Below are positions 19,110 to 26,314 of a DNA stretch of 64,000 nt, one piece after another. The notes beneath the pieces were generated by a model. The model was not told the origin of the DNA. It ran no database searches and saw nothing but the letters and a program-made list of their open reading frames with translations. Position 1 is the first letter of the stretch; every line of letters starts with the position of its first letter. Origin of the DNA: Acidovorax soli (GTDB lineage: Bacteria > Pseudomonadota > Gammaproteobacteria > Burkholderiales > Burkholderiaceae_C); assembly GCF_014207955.1 (NCBI RefSeq), contig NZ_JACHLK010000001.1, positions 1-64,000 on the forward strand, written 5' to 3'. Both the position numbers and the translations under genes were made by a program.

Positions 19110-19745
19110 ATGGACCTGAAACCGCTCATCACCCTGCTGGCCATCGTGAACCCGCTGGCCATTGTCCCCTTCTTCATCCACTACACGCAGGGCTTCTCGG
19201 CCGCGCAGCGGCGCGCCACCATCCGCACGGCGGCGCTGGCCTCGTTCTGCGTGATCGCGGCCTGCGCGCTGCTGGGCCTGCAGATCCTGGAGTTCTTCAA
19301 CATCTCGCTGCAAAGTTTCCAGGTGGGCGGCGGCATGCTGCTGCTCATCAGCGCGATGAACATGCTCAACGCCCAGCCGGCCGAGGCCAAGCCCCTGACC
19401 AACGAGCTGGAGGAAGGCGTGGAGAAGGCGGCCGCAGGCTCCAGCATCGCCGTGGTGCCGCTGACCATCCCGCTGCTGACCGGGCCGGCCAGCATGTCCA
19501 CGGTGGTGATCTATGCCGACCGCGCCCAGACCATCTGGCAGCAGGTGGCGCTGGTGGGTTATGGCGTGGTGATCGCGCTGGCCACGGCCCTGTGCTTCTC
19601 TCTGGCCGACCCGATCGCCCGCGTGCTGGGCAAGACCGGCATCAATGTGATGACGCGGCTCATGGGCCTGATCCTCGCGGCGCTGGCCGTGGAGGTGATG
19701 GCCGATGGCCTGGGCAAGCTGTTCCCGGTGCTGGTGGCGCGTTGA
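19110..19745 (+). CDS. MarC family integral membrane protein
   Basis: The 211-residue protein has six predicted transmembrane helices and the family signatures IVNPLAIVPFF near residue 13 and AVVPLTIPLLTGPASMSTVV near 114. MarC-family proteins (UPF0056) were once linked to multiple antibiotic resistance, but that link has been withdrawn and their transport function is unknown. The start codon is 1 nt after the SDR stop, indicating one transcription unit. The creB gene begins 20 nt after it, so the unit may extend into creBC. Confidence 0.9.
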   Translation: MDLKPLITLLAIVNPLAIVPFFIHYTQGFSAAQRRATIRTAALASFCVIAACALLGLQILEFFNISLQSFQVGGGMLLLISAMNMLNAQPAEAKPLTNELEEGVEKAAAGSSIAVVPLTIPLLTGPASMSTVVIYADRAQTIWQQVALVGYGVVIALATALCFSLADPIARVLGKTGINVMTRLMGLILAALAVEVMADGLGKLFPVLVAR

Positions 19746-19765
19746 GCTTCCCCGCACGCGCCCCC

Positions 19766-20458
19766 ATGCCGGCCCGCCTGCTGCTGCTGGAAGACGACCC
19801 GGCCATTGCGCGCACGGTCGCCTATGCGCTGGAGCGCGAAGGGCTGGCGGTGGCGCACAGCGTGCTGGTGCAGGACGCGCGCGAGCAGCTCGCCCGTGCG
19901 CCTTTCGACCTGCTGGTGCTGGACGTGGGTTTGCCCGACGGCAGCGGCCTGGACCTGCTGCGCGAGCTGCGCGGCACTCCGGCCACGGCCGCCCTGCCCG
20001 TGCTGGTGCTCAGCGCGCACGGTGAGGAGATCGACCGCGTGCTGGGCCTGGAACTGGGCGCCGACGACTACCTGGCCAAGCCCTTCAGCCCGCGCGAGCT
20101 GTCGGCCCGCGTGAAGGCCCTGCTGCGCCGCGCCGGCACGCAGGCCGCTGCGCCGCCGGCCACGCGCCCGGCACCACTGTTCCACGACGACGAAGCCGGC
20201 CAGCGCATCAGCCTGCGTGGCCAGCCGCTGGCGCTCACACGGCGCGAATACCGGCTGCTGGCCTGCCTGCTGCGCGGCGCGGGCCGCATCCATTCGCGCG
20301 ACGCACTGCTCAATGCCGCCTGGGGCGATGACAGCGAGAGCACCGACCGCACGGTGGACACGCACATCAAGACGCTGCGCGCCAAGCTGCGCGAGGCCGA
20401 TGCCGGCCGCGAGTACATCAGCACCCACCGCGGCATGGGCTACTGCCTCGATTTGTAG
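19766..20458 (+). CDS. creB: Two-component response regulator CreB
   Basis: The 230-residue OmpR-type regulator has a receiver domain with the acidic pair LEDD at residues 9-12, phospho-acceptor Asp53 in LVLDVGLPDG and the conserved lysine in LAKPF, followed by a winged-helix DNA-binding domain (about residues 135-230). Identification as CreB rests on the gene order creB-creC-creD and on the CRE-like tags before creD, since receiver/winged-helix proteins are hard to tell apart by eye. In E. coli and Pseudomonas CreB controls creD and responds to metabolism or beta-lactam stress. Confidence 0.88.
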   Translation: MPARLLLLEDDPAIARTVAYALEREGLAVAHSVLVQDAREQLARAPFDLLVLDVGLPDGSGLDLLRELRGTPATAALPVLVLSAHGEEIDRVLGLELGADDYLAKPFSPRELSARVKALLRRAGTQAAAPPATRPAPLFHDDEAGQRISLRGQPLALTRREYRLLACLLRGAGRIHSRDALLNAAWGDDSESTDRTVDTHIKTLRAKLREADAGREYISTHRGMGYCLDL

Positions 20459-20472
20459 CTGGACGGCTCCCC

Positions 20473-21942
20473 ATGCGCCTGGGCATCCGCCTGCTGTTCG
20501 CCTTCTTCCTGATCAACGGCATCGCCGCGTTCTTCGTGCTGCGTGTGTTCACGGCCGAGATCAAGCCCAGCGTGCGCGAGGTGATGGAAGACATGATGGT
20601 GGACACGGCCAACATCCTGGCCGAACTGGCCAGCGACGACCTGGTGGCCGGGCGGCTGGAGGGCGGCGCCGTGGACAGCGCCTTTGCCCGCCATGTGCGC
20701 ATCTACGCCACGCGGCCCATCGATGCGGCGATCTGGGGCTTTTCCAAACAGTCGCTGGACTACCGCATCTACGTGACGGACGCCAGGGGCCGGGTGCTGT
20801 TCGACTCGGAGAACCGCGCCGTGGGCGCCGACTACTCGCAGTGGCGCGACGTGGCGCGCACCCTGCGCGGCGAGTACGGCGCACGCTCCACCCGCGACAT
20901 CCCGGACGACGATGCCAGCGGCGTGATGCACGTGGCGGCGCCCATCTATGCGCCCGGCGGCAGCGCCACCGCCGAGCGCCGGATCGTCGGCGTGCTCACC
21001 GTGGCCAAGCCCACGCGCACGGTGCAGCGCTTCATCGACCGGGCCGAGAACAAGGTGCTGGCCAGCGGCGTGCTGCTGCTGGCCCTGTCGGCCGCCGTGG
21101 GCGTGGCCGTGACGCTGTGGATGGTGTGGAACGTGCGCCGCCTGCGCGACTATGCGCTCAGCGTGCAGGGGCCGGCGGCCGGCGACCGGGACAGCCCGCC
21201 AGCAACGGCCCTGGCCGTGCCCGAAGTGCCCGGCGAGCTCGGCGACCTGGCGCGCGCCATGGACCGCATGCGCGCGCGGCTGGAGGGGCGCGACTACATC
21301 GAGGGCTATGTGCGCGCCCTCACGCACGAGCTCAAGAGCCCCGTGGCCGCCATCCGCGGTGCGGGCGAGCTGCTGCAGGACGAGTTGCCCGCGGCCGACC
21401 GCGCCGAGTTCGCCACCCAGGTGGTGCAGCAGAGCGAGCGCCTGCAGCGCATCATCGACCGCCTGCTGGAGCTGAGCAAGCTGGAGCAGCGCCACCATGC
21501 CGACGCCCAGGCACCCGTGGCGCTGCAGGACTGTGCCAACGCCGCCGTGGCCCAGACCCGGGGCCGCGCGGGCCAGCGCGGCATCGAGCTGACCGTCAGC
21601 GGCAGCGGCGCCAGTGGTCCCTGGGAACCCGAGCTCGTGACCCTGGCGCTGACCAACCTGCTGGACAACGCGATCGACTTCGCCCCCGGCGGCAGCAGCG
21701 TGCGCGTGGAGCTGGCCGGCACCACCGTGGCCGTGCAGGACAGCGGCCCCGGCGTGCCCGACTACGCCCTGCCCCGGCTGGGTGAGCGCTTCTTCACCAC
21801 GGCACGGCCCGGCGGCGAGCGCAGCGGCTCGGGCCTGGGCCTGGCCATCGTGCGGCGCGTGATGGCGCTGCACGGCGGGCAGATGGCGGTGCGCAATACG
21901 GCGCCGGGGCTGCGGGTGGAGCTGGAGTTTCGGGGCGTCTAA
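20473..21942 (+). CDS. creC: Sensor histidine kinase CreC
   Basis: The 489-residue inner-membrane kinase has a first transmembrane helix at residues 7-27, a periplasmic sensor of about 170 residues, a second helix near 195-217, a HAMP-like linker, the H-box ALTHELKSPVAAIRG near residue 282 and ATPase motifs LTNLLDNAIDFAP, DSGPGVP and GSGLGLAIVRRVM. It starts 14 nt after creB. Its stop codon overlaps, tail to tail, the stop of the oppositely oriented gene downstream. Confidence 0.9.
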   Translation: MRLGIRLLFAFFLINGIAAFFVLRVFTAEIKPSVREVMEDMMVDTANILAELASDDLVAGRLEGGAVDSAFARHVRIYATRPIDAAIWGFSKQSLDYRIYVTDARGRVLFDSENRAVGADYSQWRDVARTLRGEYGARSTRDIPDDDASGVMHVAAPIYAPGGSATAERRIVGVLTVAKPTRTVQRFIDRAENKVLASGVLLLALSAAVGVAVTLWMVWNVRRLRDYALSVQGPAAGDRDSPPATALAVPEVPGELGDLARAMDRMRARLEGRDYIEGYVRALTHELKSPVAAIRGAGELLQDELPAADRAEFATQVVQQSERLQRIIDRLLELSKLEQRHHADAQAPVALQDCANAAVAQTRGRAGQRGIELTVSGSGASGPWEPELVTLALTNLLDNAIDFAPGGSSVRVELAGTTVAVQDSGPGVPDYALPRLGERFFTTARPGGERSGSGLGLAIVRRVMALHGGQMAVRNTAPGLRVELEFRGV

Positions 21943-22502
21943 GCCGCAGCCGACTGAATGCGGGGCTGGGCGTTCAGGAAGTGGACGAGGTCGCCCACGG
22001 TGCTGACCTTGCCGTAGAACGGGTTGCCCTGGGTGGACGAGAGGTCACGGCCCGCGCGCTGGGCGATGTCGGGCACCAGCGACAGGTCCAGGTCGTCGGC
22101 ATCGAGGCGCAGGTCCTTCTGGAGCCGGTCCGTCACCCGCAGCGGAAACAATCCGACCTGTCCCGGCAATCCAGTCTGGAGTTCTTCATACACGGCGCGC
22201 ACCACCCAGGTGTCCACGCCACGGCAGTCGATGGACCGGGCGAACTGGCAGATCGACTCACCCGACCGCTCCTGCGCCAGTTGCGCAAAGTGCCTTGCGT
22301 CCAACCAGCCGGCAACGGCAACCAAGCCCCACAGCACGATGGCCAGAAAGCACACCGCCAAAGGATGGGTCCAGACGACCCAGAGAGAGGCGATGGCCAC
22401 CGCTGCCACGAGAAGGCGGCCCGGCCATGGCAGAGGCCTGGGCTGGCGCGAGACCGGAGGCATGGATCGGGAAGCGCGTCGCGTGGTGGGCATCGCTGCC
22501 AT
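21939..22502 (-). CDS. Hypothetical membrane protein between creC and creD, opposite strand
   Basis: I do not recognise this 187-residue protein. It has a basic N-terminus, two hydrophobic helices (WPGRLLVAAVAIASLWVVW and AVCFLAIVLWGLVAVAGWL, about residues 26-70) and a cytoplasmic tail of about 115 residues whose end (VPDIAQRAGRDLSSTQ, VSTVGDLVHFLN) loosely resembles the helix arrangement of acyl-carrier-protein-like domains, but no phosphopantetheine DSL motif is present. It breaks up creBC and creD, and its start faces creD across a 101-bp gap that contains the CRE-like tags. Alternative starts exist at 22493 and 22463. Confidence 0.65.
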   Translation of the reverse strand: MAAMPTTRRASRSMPPVSRQPRPLPWPGRLLVAAVAIASLWVVWTHPLAVCFLAIVLWGLVAVAGWLDARHFAQLAQERSGESICQFARSIDCRGVDTWVVRAVYEELQTGLPGQVGLFPLRVTDRLQKDLRLDADDLDLSLVPDIAQRAGRDLSSTQGNPFYGKVSTVGDLVHFLNAQPRIQSAAA

Positions 22503-22519
22503 TCTGCCACCGCCCCCAC

Positions 22520-22555
22520 TTCACACTGCCCTCACAAACTTCATTCCGCCCTCAC
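22520..22555 (+). promoter_or_regulatory. Two CRE-like tags (CreB sites) upstream of creD
   Basis: TTCAC-N6-CTCAC (22520-22535) and TTCAT-N6-CTCAC (22540-22555) each differ from the CreB target TTCAC-N6-TTCAC in one or two bases. The two sites are offset by exactly 20 bp, about two helical turns. They lie 50-85 bp before creD, the established CreB target, and also 18-53 bp before the oppositely oriented membrane-protein gene. Confidence 0.65.
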
Positions 22556-22603
22556 ACCCGCCGCCAACACTGCCTCCACATTCATCACACCGTGGAGGAC
22601 TCT

Positions 22604-24076
22604 TTGAAACACCCCTTGTTCATCAAACTCGTGGGGCTGGCAGCCATCGTGCTGCTGCTCATGGTCGGGCTCGGCCTGATCGAGGACGTGGTGCGCGACC
22701 GGCAGCGCTACCGCAGCATGACGGCGCAAAGCGTGGCCGACAGCCTGGCCGGGCCACAGACGCTGATGGGGCCCATGATCCACAGCGCCTGCGTGGAGAG
22801 CTGGGATGTGGAGACCGGCAAGGGGGAAGAGCGCCGCACCGTGGAGCAGCGCCGCGAGTTTCTGCTCACGGCCATGCCCGAGCAGCTCAAGCTGCGCACC
22901 GGCGCTGCGATGGAAGAGCGCGCCCGCGGCCTGCACAAGGTCAACACCTACAACCTCAAGTCGCATGTCACCGCGCAATGGGGCGCCCTCAACAGCCTGC
23001 AGCCGCAAAGCACCGTGAAGGGCTCGCGCATGCACTGCGGCGCGCCCATCCTGATGGTGGCCGTGGGCGATGCGCGCGGCATCCGCATGGCGCAGGTCAC
23101 GCTGGGCGAGCAGGCGCTGCCGCTCAAGCCCGGCACCTTCCACCCGACCTACACGCGTGGCCTGCACGCCGGCCTGCCCGAGTCGGTGCGCGGCCGTGCC
23201 GAGGGCCTGACGGCCACGCTGGACCTGGAGCTCGTGGGCACGGAACGCCTGTCCATCGTGCCGCTGGGCGGCAACACCGAAGTGCAGATGACCAGCGGCT
23301 GGCCGCACCCTTCGTTCTCGGGGCGGTTTCTTCCCTCCGAGCGCGAAGTGACCAAGGACGGGTTCAGCGCGCAATGGCGCCTGTCGTCGCTGGCCACCAC
23401 GGCGCAGCAGGACATTGCCAACAGCAAGCGCATCTGCGTGGGCGGCCAGGACGCCCCGAACGAGTACGCAGTGCCGGGCGGGGGCACGGCCAGCGACTGC
23501 GCCGACAGCTTCAGCGTGGCCTTCATCGACCCTGTGAACCCCTACACCCTGGCCGACCGCGCCACCAAGTACGGCGTGCTGTTCATCGCGCTCACCTTCG
23601 TGGCCGTGGGCCTGTTCGAGCTGATGAAGAAGCTGCGCGTGCACCCGGTGCAGTACCTGCTGGTGGGCAGCGCGCTGTGCAGCTTTTTCCTGCTGCTGGT
23701 GAGTTTGTCAGAGCATGTGGCCTTCGGCGTGGCCTACGGCATCGCGGCCACGGCCTGCGTGCTGCTGCTGGCCTACTATGCCAGCCACATGCTGGGCAGC
23801 CTGGCGCGCGGCATTCCGCTGGGGGCCGGCATCGCGCTGCTCTACGGCCTGCTCTACGTGCTGCTGCAGCTGGAGCAGACCGCGCTGGTGGTGGGCTCGA
23901 TCGCGCTGTTCCTGGTGCTGGCAGCCGTGATGGTGGCGACCCGCAAGGTGAACTGGTATGGCCTCAACGCCTCGGCGGGCGGCCCCCGCCCACCGGCACC
24001 GCGCCGCGAGCCGCCCTCGGTTCCGCCAGCCGCCTCCGGCCTGGTCAGCCCCCAGCAGCCCGCGAGCCCGGCATGA
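22604..24076 (+). CDS. creD: Inner membrane protein CreD
   Basis: The 490-residue protein has an N-terminal transmembrane helix (FIKLVGLAAIVLLLMVGLGLI), a large periplasmic domain (about residues 30-320) with the conserved QTLMGPMI and NTYNLKSHV-type segments, and a C-terminal block of about five helices (KYGVLFIALTFVAVGLFELM onward). This is the layout of CreD, linked to envelope integrity and, in other bacteria, to beta-lactam response. The TTG start at 22604 has GGAGGAC 6 nt before it. The C-terminal 40 residues are Pro-rich. A small gene overlaps its stop codon. Confidence 0.88.
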   Translation: MKHPLFIKLVGLAAIVLLLMVGLGLIEDVVRDRQRYRSMTAQSVADSLAGPQTLMGPMIHSACVESWDVETGKGEERRTVEQRREFLLTAMPEQLKLRTGAAMEERARGLHKVNTYNLKSHVTAQWGALNSLQPQSTVKGSRMHCGAPILMVAVGDARGIRMAQVTLGEQALPLKPGTFHPTYTRGLHAGLPESVRGRAEGLTATLDLELVGTERLSIVPLGGNTEVQMTSGWPHPSFSGRFLPSEREVTKDGFSAQWRLSSLATTAQQDIANSKRICVGGQDAPNEYAVPGGGTASDCADSFSVAFIDPVNPYTLADRATKYGVLFIALTFVAVGLFELMKKLRVHPVQYLLVGSALCSFFLLLVSLSEHVAFGVAYGIAATACVLLLAYYASHMLGSLARGIPLGAGIALLYGLLYVLLQLEQTALVVGSIALFLVLAAVMVATRKVNWYGLNASAGGPRPPAPRREPPSVPPAASGLVSPQQPASPA

Positions 24077-24390
24077 CGCACGCAGCCTCCCCCACCGTGG
24101 CCTGGGCGCGGCACCTCACGGCCCCCGCCAGCCACCCCGTGCCGGCCTTGTCGGAGGCCGAGGTCCAGCGTGTGCAGCGCTACCGCGACCAGTTGCTGGC
24201 CGCCCTTACGGCCCATGACCGGGCCGCGCTGCAGACGGCCAAGCAGGCAGTGCTGCGCGCGGCCTATGGCCCGCCCCCCGATGCAGGCCCACCGGCATCC
24301 ACCGCGCTGCGCGCGGCCCTGCGCGACCTGTCGTGGCACATGGCCATCCTTCTGTTGCCGCGCCGCCCCACCGCAGCCCTGCACCACTGA
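24073..24390 (+). CDS. Small hypothetical protein coupled to creD
   Basis: The 105-residue protein is unrecognised. Its ATG overlaps the creD stop codon (ATGA), so it is probably translated by reinitiation and is part of the CreB-controlled transcript. The middle (SEAEVQRVQRYRDQLLAALTAHDRAALQTAKQAVLRAAYG) is predicted to be helical and the protein has no signal peptide or membrane segment. Its codon use matches the neighbours. Confidence 0.65.
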   Translation: MTHAASPTVAWARHLTAPASHPVPALSEAEVQRVQRYRDQLLAALTAHDRAALQTAKQAVLRAAYGPPPDAGPPASTALRAALRDLSWHMAILLLPRRPTAALHH

Positions 24391-24403
24391 GCAGGGTGGA
24401 CTC

Positions 24404-24895
24404 TCAGGCGGGCACGGCCTGGGGCGTGGAGCAAGCCGCGCCACCACAGCCCTGGAGCAGTTCGCCCGGCAGCGCTTCGGGCAGGTGCACGGCACCGGTA
24501 GCTGCATCAAAGCCCACGCGCCGCAGGTGCAGGGCCAGCGCGGCATCCATGGTCTGGGCATGCTGGGGGAACCACAGCGCCAGCTCCCCCGCCATCATGC
24601 GCAGCACCTGCAGGTCCCCCTGTGCAGCGCGCGCCGCGCCTTCGCGCATGACCTGCAGCACCACCTTGTGCTGCATGCTGTGGCAATTGCCCGAGGCGAA
24701 GCGCGTGGCCGCCATCCACCGGTCTTCCATGCCGAAATGCTGCTCGGTGTGGGTGGTCAGCTCCTGCCATCGGGCGAGGATCTGCGCGTCCTCTGCGCGC
24801 TCCACCCCGGCCAGCAGCGCCACGAACTCCTCGTGGGTTTCGTCCAGTTGCGGCAGGTCCAGTACCAGTGCCTCGGACCATTCCAGTGCTGCCAT
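24404..24895 (-). CDS. Hemerythrin domain protein (bacteriohemerythrin)
   Basis: The 163-residue protein carries the di-iron binding pattern of hemerythrin: His in DETHEEF, HTEQHFGMED (HxxxH/E set), HSMQH (HxxxH) and HAQTMDAAL (HxxxxD), spaced along a four-helix bundle of about 120 residues. Such proteins bind O2 reversibly and act as oxygen sensors or carriers. A C-terminal extension with a cysteine cluster (LQGCGGAACST) is unusual. The start at 24895 has AGGGAG about 8 nt upstream and is preferred over the ATG at 24916. Confidence 0.88.
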   Translation of the reverse strand: MAALEWSEALVLDLPQLDETHEEFVALLAGVERAEDAQILARWQELTTHTEQHFGMEDRWMAATRFASGNCHSMQHKVVLQVMREGAARAAQGDLQVLRMMAGELALWFPQHAQTMDAALALHLRRVGFDAATGAVHLPEALPGELLQGCGGAACSTPQAVPA

Positions 24896-24985
24896 TGCGT
24901 GCTCCCTGCGTAACATTGAGCGGCCAGCTTAGGTGCGCCGGCACCGATCCGCCTTGACGCAGGTCAGACCCTGTTCTCCCCAACG

Positions 24986-25014
24986 GCAAAGCCCCGCACA
25001 GGGCGGGGCTTTGC
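24986..25014 (-). terminator. Perfect 12-bp hairpin downstream of the Cys-repeat gene
   Basis: GCAAAGCCCCGC pairs perfectly with GCGGGGCTTTGC around a 5-nt loop. It lies about 22 nt after the stop of the minus-strand gene at 25037 and before the hemerythrin gene. No T-run follows on either strand beyond the bases inside the stem, so termination would be incomplete; it may instead protect the 3' end of the upstream message. Confidence 0.5.
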
Positions 25015-25036
25015 AGCGGTGGGCGCAAGCCCGGGA

Positions 25037-25618
25037 TCAGCTCTGGCCGTACATGCGCTTGGCGTCGTCCACGCACTTGGACTTGGCGTCGCCGCTCATG
25101 GCGTCGCAGCGCTCCTTGGCGGCCTTGTAGTTGGCCTCGTTCTTCTCGGCGGTGGCGTCCTTGCGGGCTTCGGCCACCTGCGCGCCCTTTTCGGCAGCGC
25201 TGTCGGCGGGCTTGGCGGCGGCCTTGGCCACCTTGGCGTTCTCCTTGGCCGTGGTGTGGGCGGCCTTGGCGTCCTTCACGCAGACGTCCTTGGCATTGCC
25301 GGTCAGGTCATCGCACTTCTCCTTGGCGATGGCGTAGTCGGCATCGGCACGGGCCATGCGGGCCTTGTTCGTGGCCTTGTCGGAGGGCTTGTACTGGGCT
25401 TCGAGTTCGGCCTTGGCGACGTCTTCGGCGCCCTTGGCTTCCTTCATGCAGATGTCTTTGGCATTGGCCTTCAGGGCATCGCAGGTGGTCTTGGCGGCCT
25501 TGTAGTCGGCCGAGATCTTTTCCTTGGCGGCCTTGTGTTCGGCATCGGTCATGGCCATGGCCGAAGTGGCCATCAGGCCGGCGACGACAGAGGCGATCAG
25601 GGTACGGGCGATTTGCAT
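25037..25618 (-). CDS. Secreted lysine/alanine-rich protein with three Cys-x10-Cys repeats
   Basis: The 193-residue protein has a signal peptide ending at SAMA (residue 22) and a highly charged helical mature part. Three repeat units share the pattern YxxAKxxCDxxxxxAKxxCxxxAK: cysteines 46/57, 102/113 and 171/182, each pair exactly 11 residues apart. The spacing on a helix suggests helical hairpins stapled by disulfides in the periplasm. Similar proteins are annotated as hypothetical in related bacteria, sometimes as cell-envelope proteins. The CsbD-like stress gene lies 125 nt upstream on the same strand. Confidence 0.78.
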   Translation of the reverse strand: MQIARTLIASVVAGLMATSAMAMTDAEHKAAKEKISADYKAAKTTCDALKANAKDICMKEAKGAEDVAKAELEAQYKPSDKATNKARMARADADYAIAKEKCDDLTGNAKDVCVKDAKAAHTTAKENAKVAKAAAKPADSAAEKGAQVAEARKDATAEKNEANYKAAKERCDAMSGDAKSKCVDDAKRMYGQS

Positions 25619-25743
25619 GGTTTTCTCCTCAGGGTCTCAGGGGGATGTTGGTGTGATGTGATGGGGTGAGGCACTGGCTCCGGCTGCCGGCCCTCTGCAG
25701 GGCAGGTCCCAGGAAGGTTGGCGGCGGGTGCCTGCGGCCTCTG

Positions 25744-25962
25744 TCAGTCGTTGAAGCGGAAGTCGGGGTGGCGGCTCTGCCAGTCCTTGAGCTGCTTTTC
25801 AGCCGCGTCGCGGGCCAGGCCCTGGCGCTCCTGCAGCTTGCCCAGGAACTGTTCGCGCTTGCCATCGATGACGTCCAGGTCGTCGTTGGTGAGCTTGCCC
25901 CACTGTTCGGTGATCTTGCCTTTGAACTGCTTCCAGTTGCCCTTGATGGTGTCTTCGTTCAT
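25744..25962 (-). CDS. CsbD family stress protein
   Basis: The 72-residue hydrophilic protein starts MNEDTIKGNWKQFKGKITEQWG and contains LTNDDLDVIDGKREQF, the classic CsbD-like sequence. Members are small, strongly induced by general stress, and of unknown mechanism. The ATG at 25962 has GAGG about 9 nt upstream; an ATG at 25971 overlaps that site and is less likely. It lies ahead of the Cys-repeat protein on the same strand. Confidence 0.93.
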   Translation of the reverse strand: MNEDTIKGNWKQFKGKITEQWGKLTNDDLDVIDGKREQFLGKLQERQGLARDAAEKQLKDWQSRHPDFRFND

Positions 25963-26314
25963 GGTGTGCATCCTCGGAAAATGTCGCTTCAGCCATCCAC
26001 TCGGAGTGCGTGGAACACTTGCGTGATGCGATGGAAAGACTGTAAGAACGGGGCCGTGCGCAGCGCGTAGTCCGCACCGTGGAACCCGCGTCGGCGCATG
26101 CCTACGGGCTGCCGGACAAGCCCCCGCTACGGCGTTCGAGCCGATTCCAGTCGCCGGAAAAGCGGGTGTTGCGGCAATGCATCGCCCAAAAACGCCGCCC
26201 GCCCTCTGTGGCGGTGGATACGCGTTTCTTTTGGTAACGCTTACTAGCATGTAGGGAATGCCAGTTTTGTAGGAGCTTGCCTACACTTCTCAACAAATCT
26301 TCACAAAAGTCGCT
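25963..26314. other. Intergenic region between CsbD and DUF1800 genes
   Basis: This 352-bp divergent region holds no credible gene. Near the DUF1800 start there is a perfect inverted repeat TGTAGG-N6-CCTACA (26268-26285), which could be an operator or the base of a leader hairpin. I found no clear sigma-70 promoter, although the 26225-26300 part is relatively A+T-rich and would be the natural place. Confidence 0.5.
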
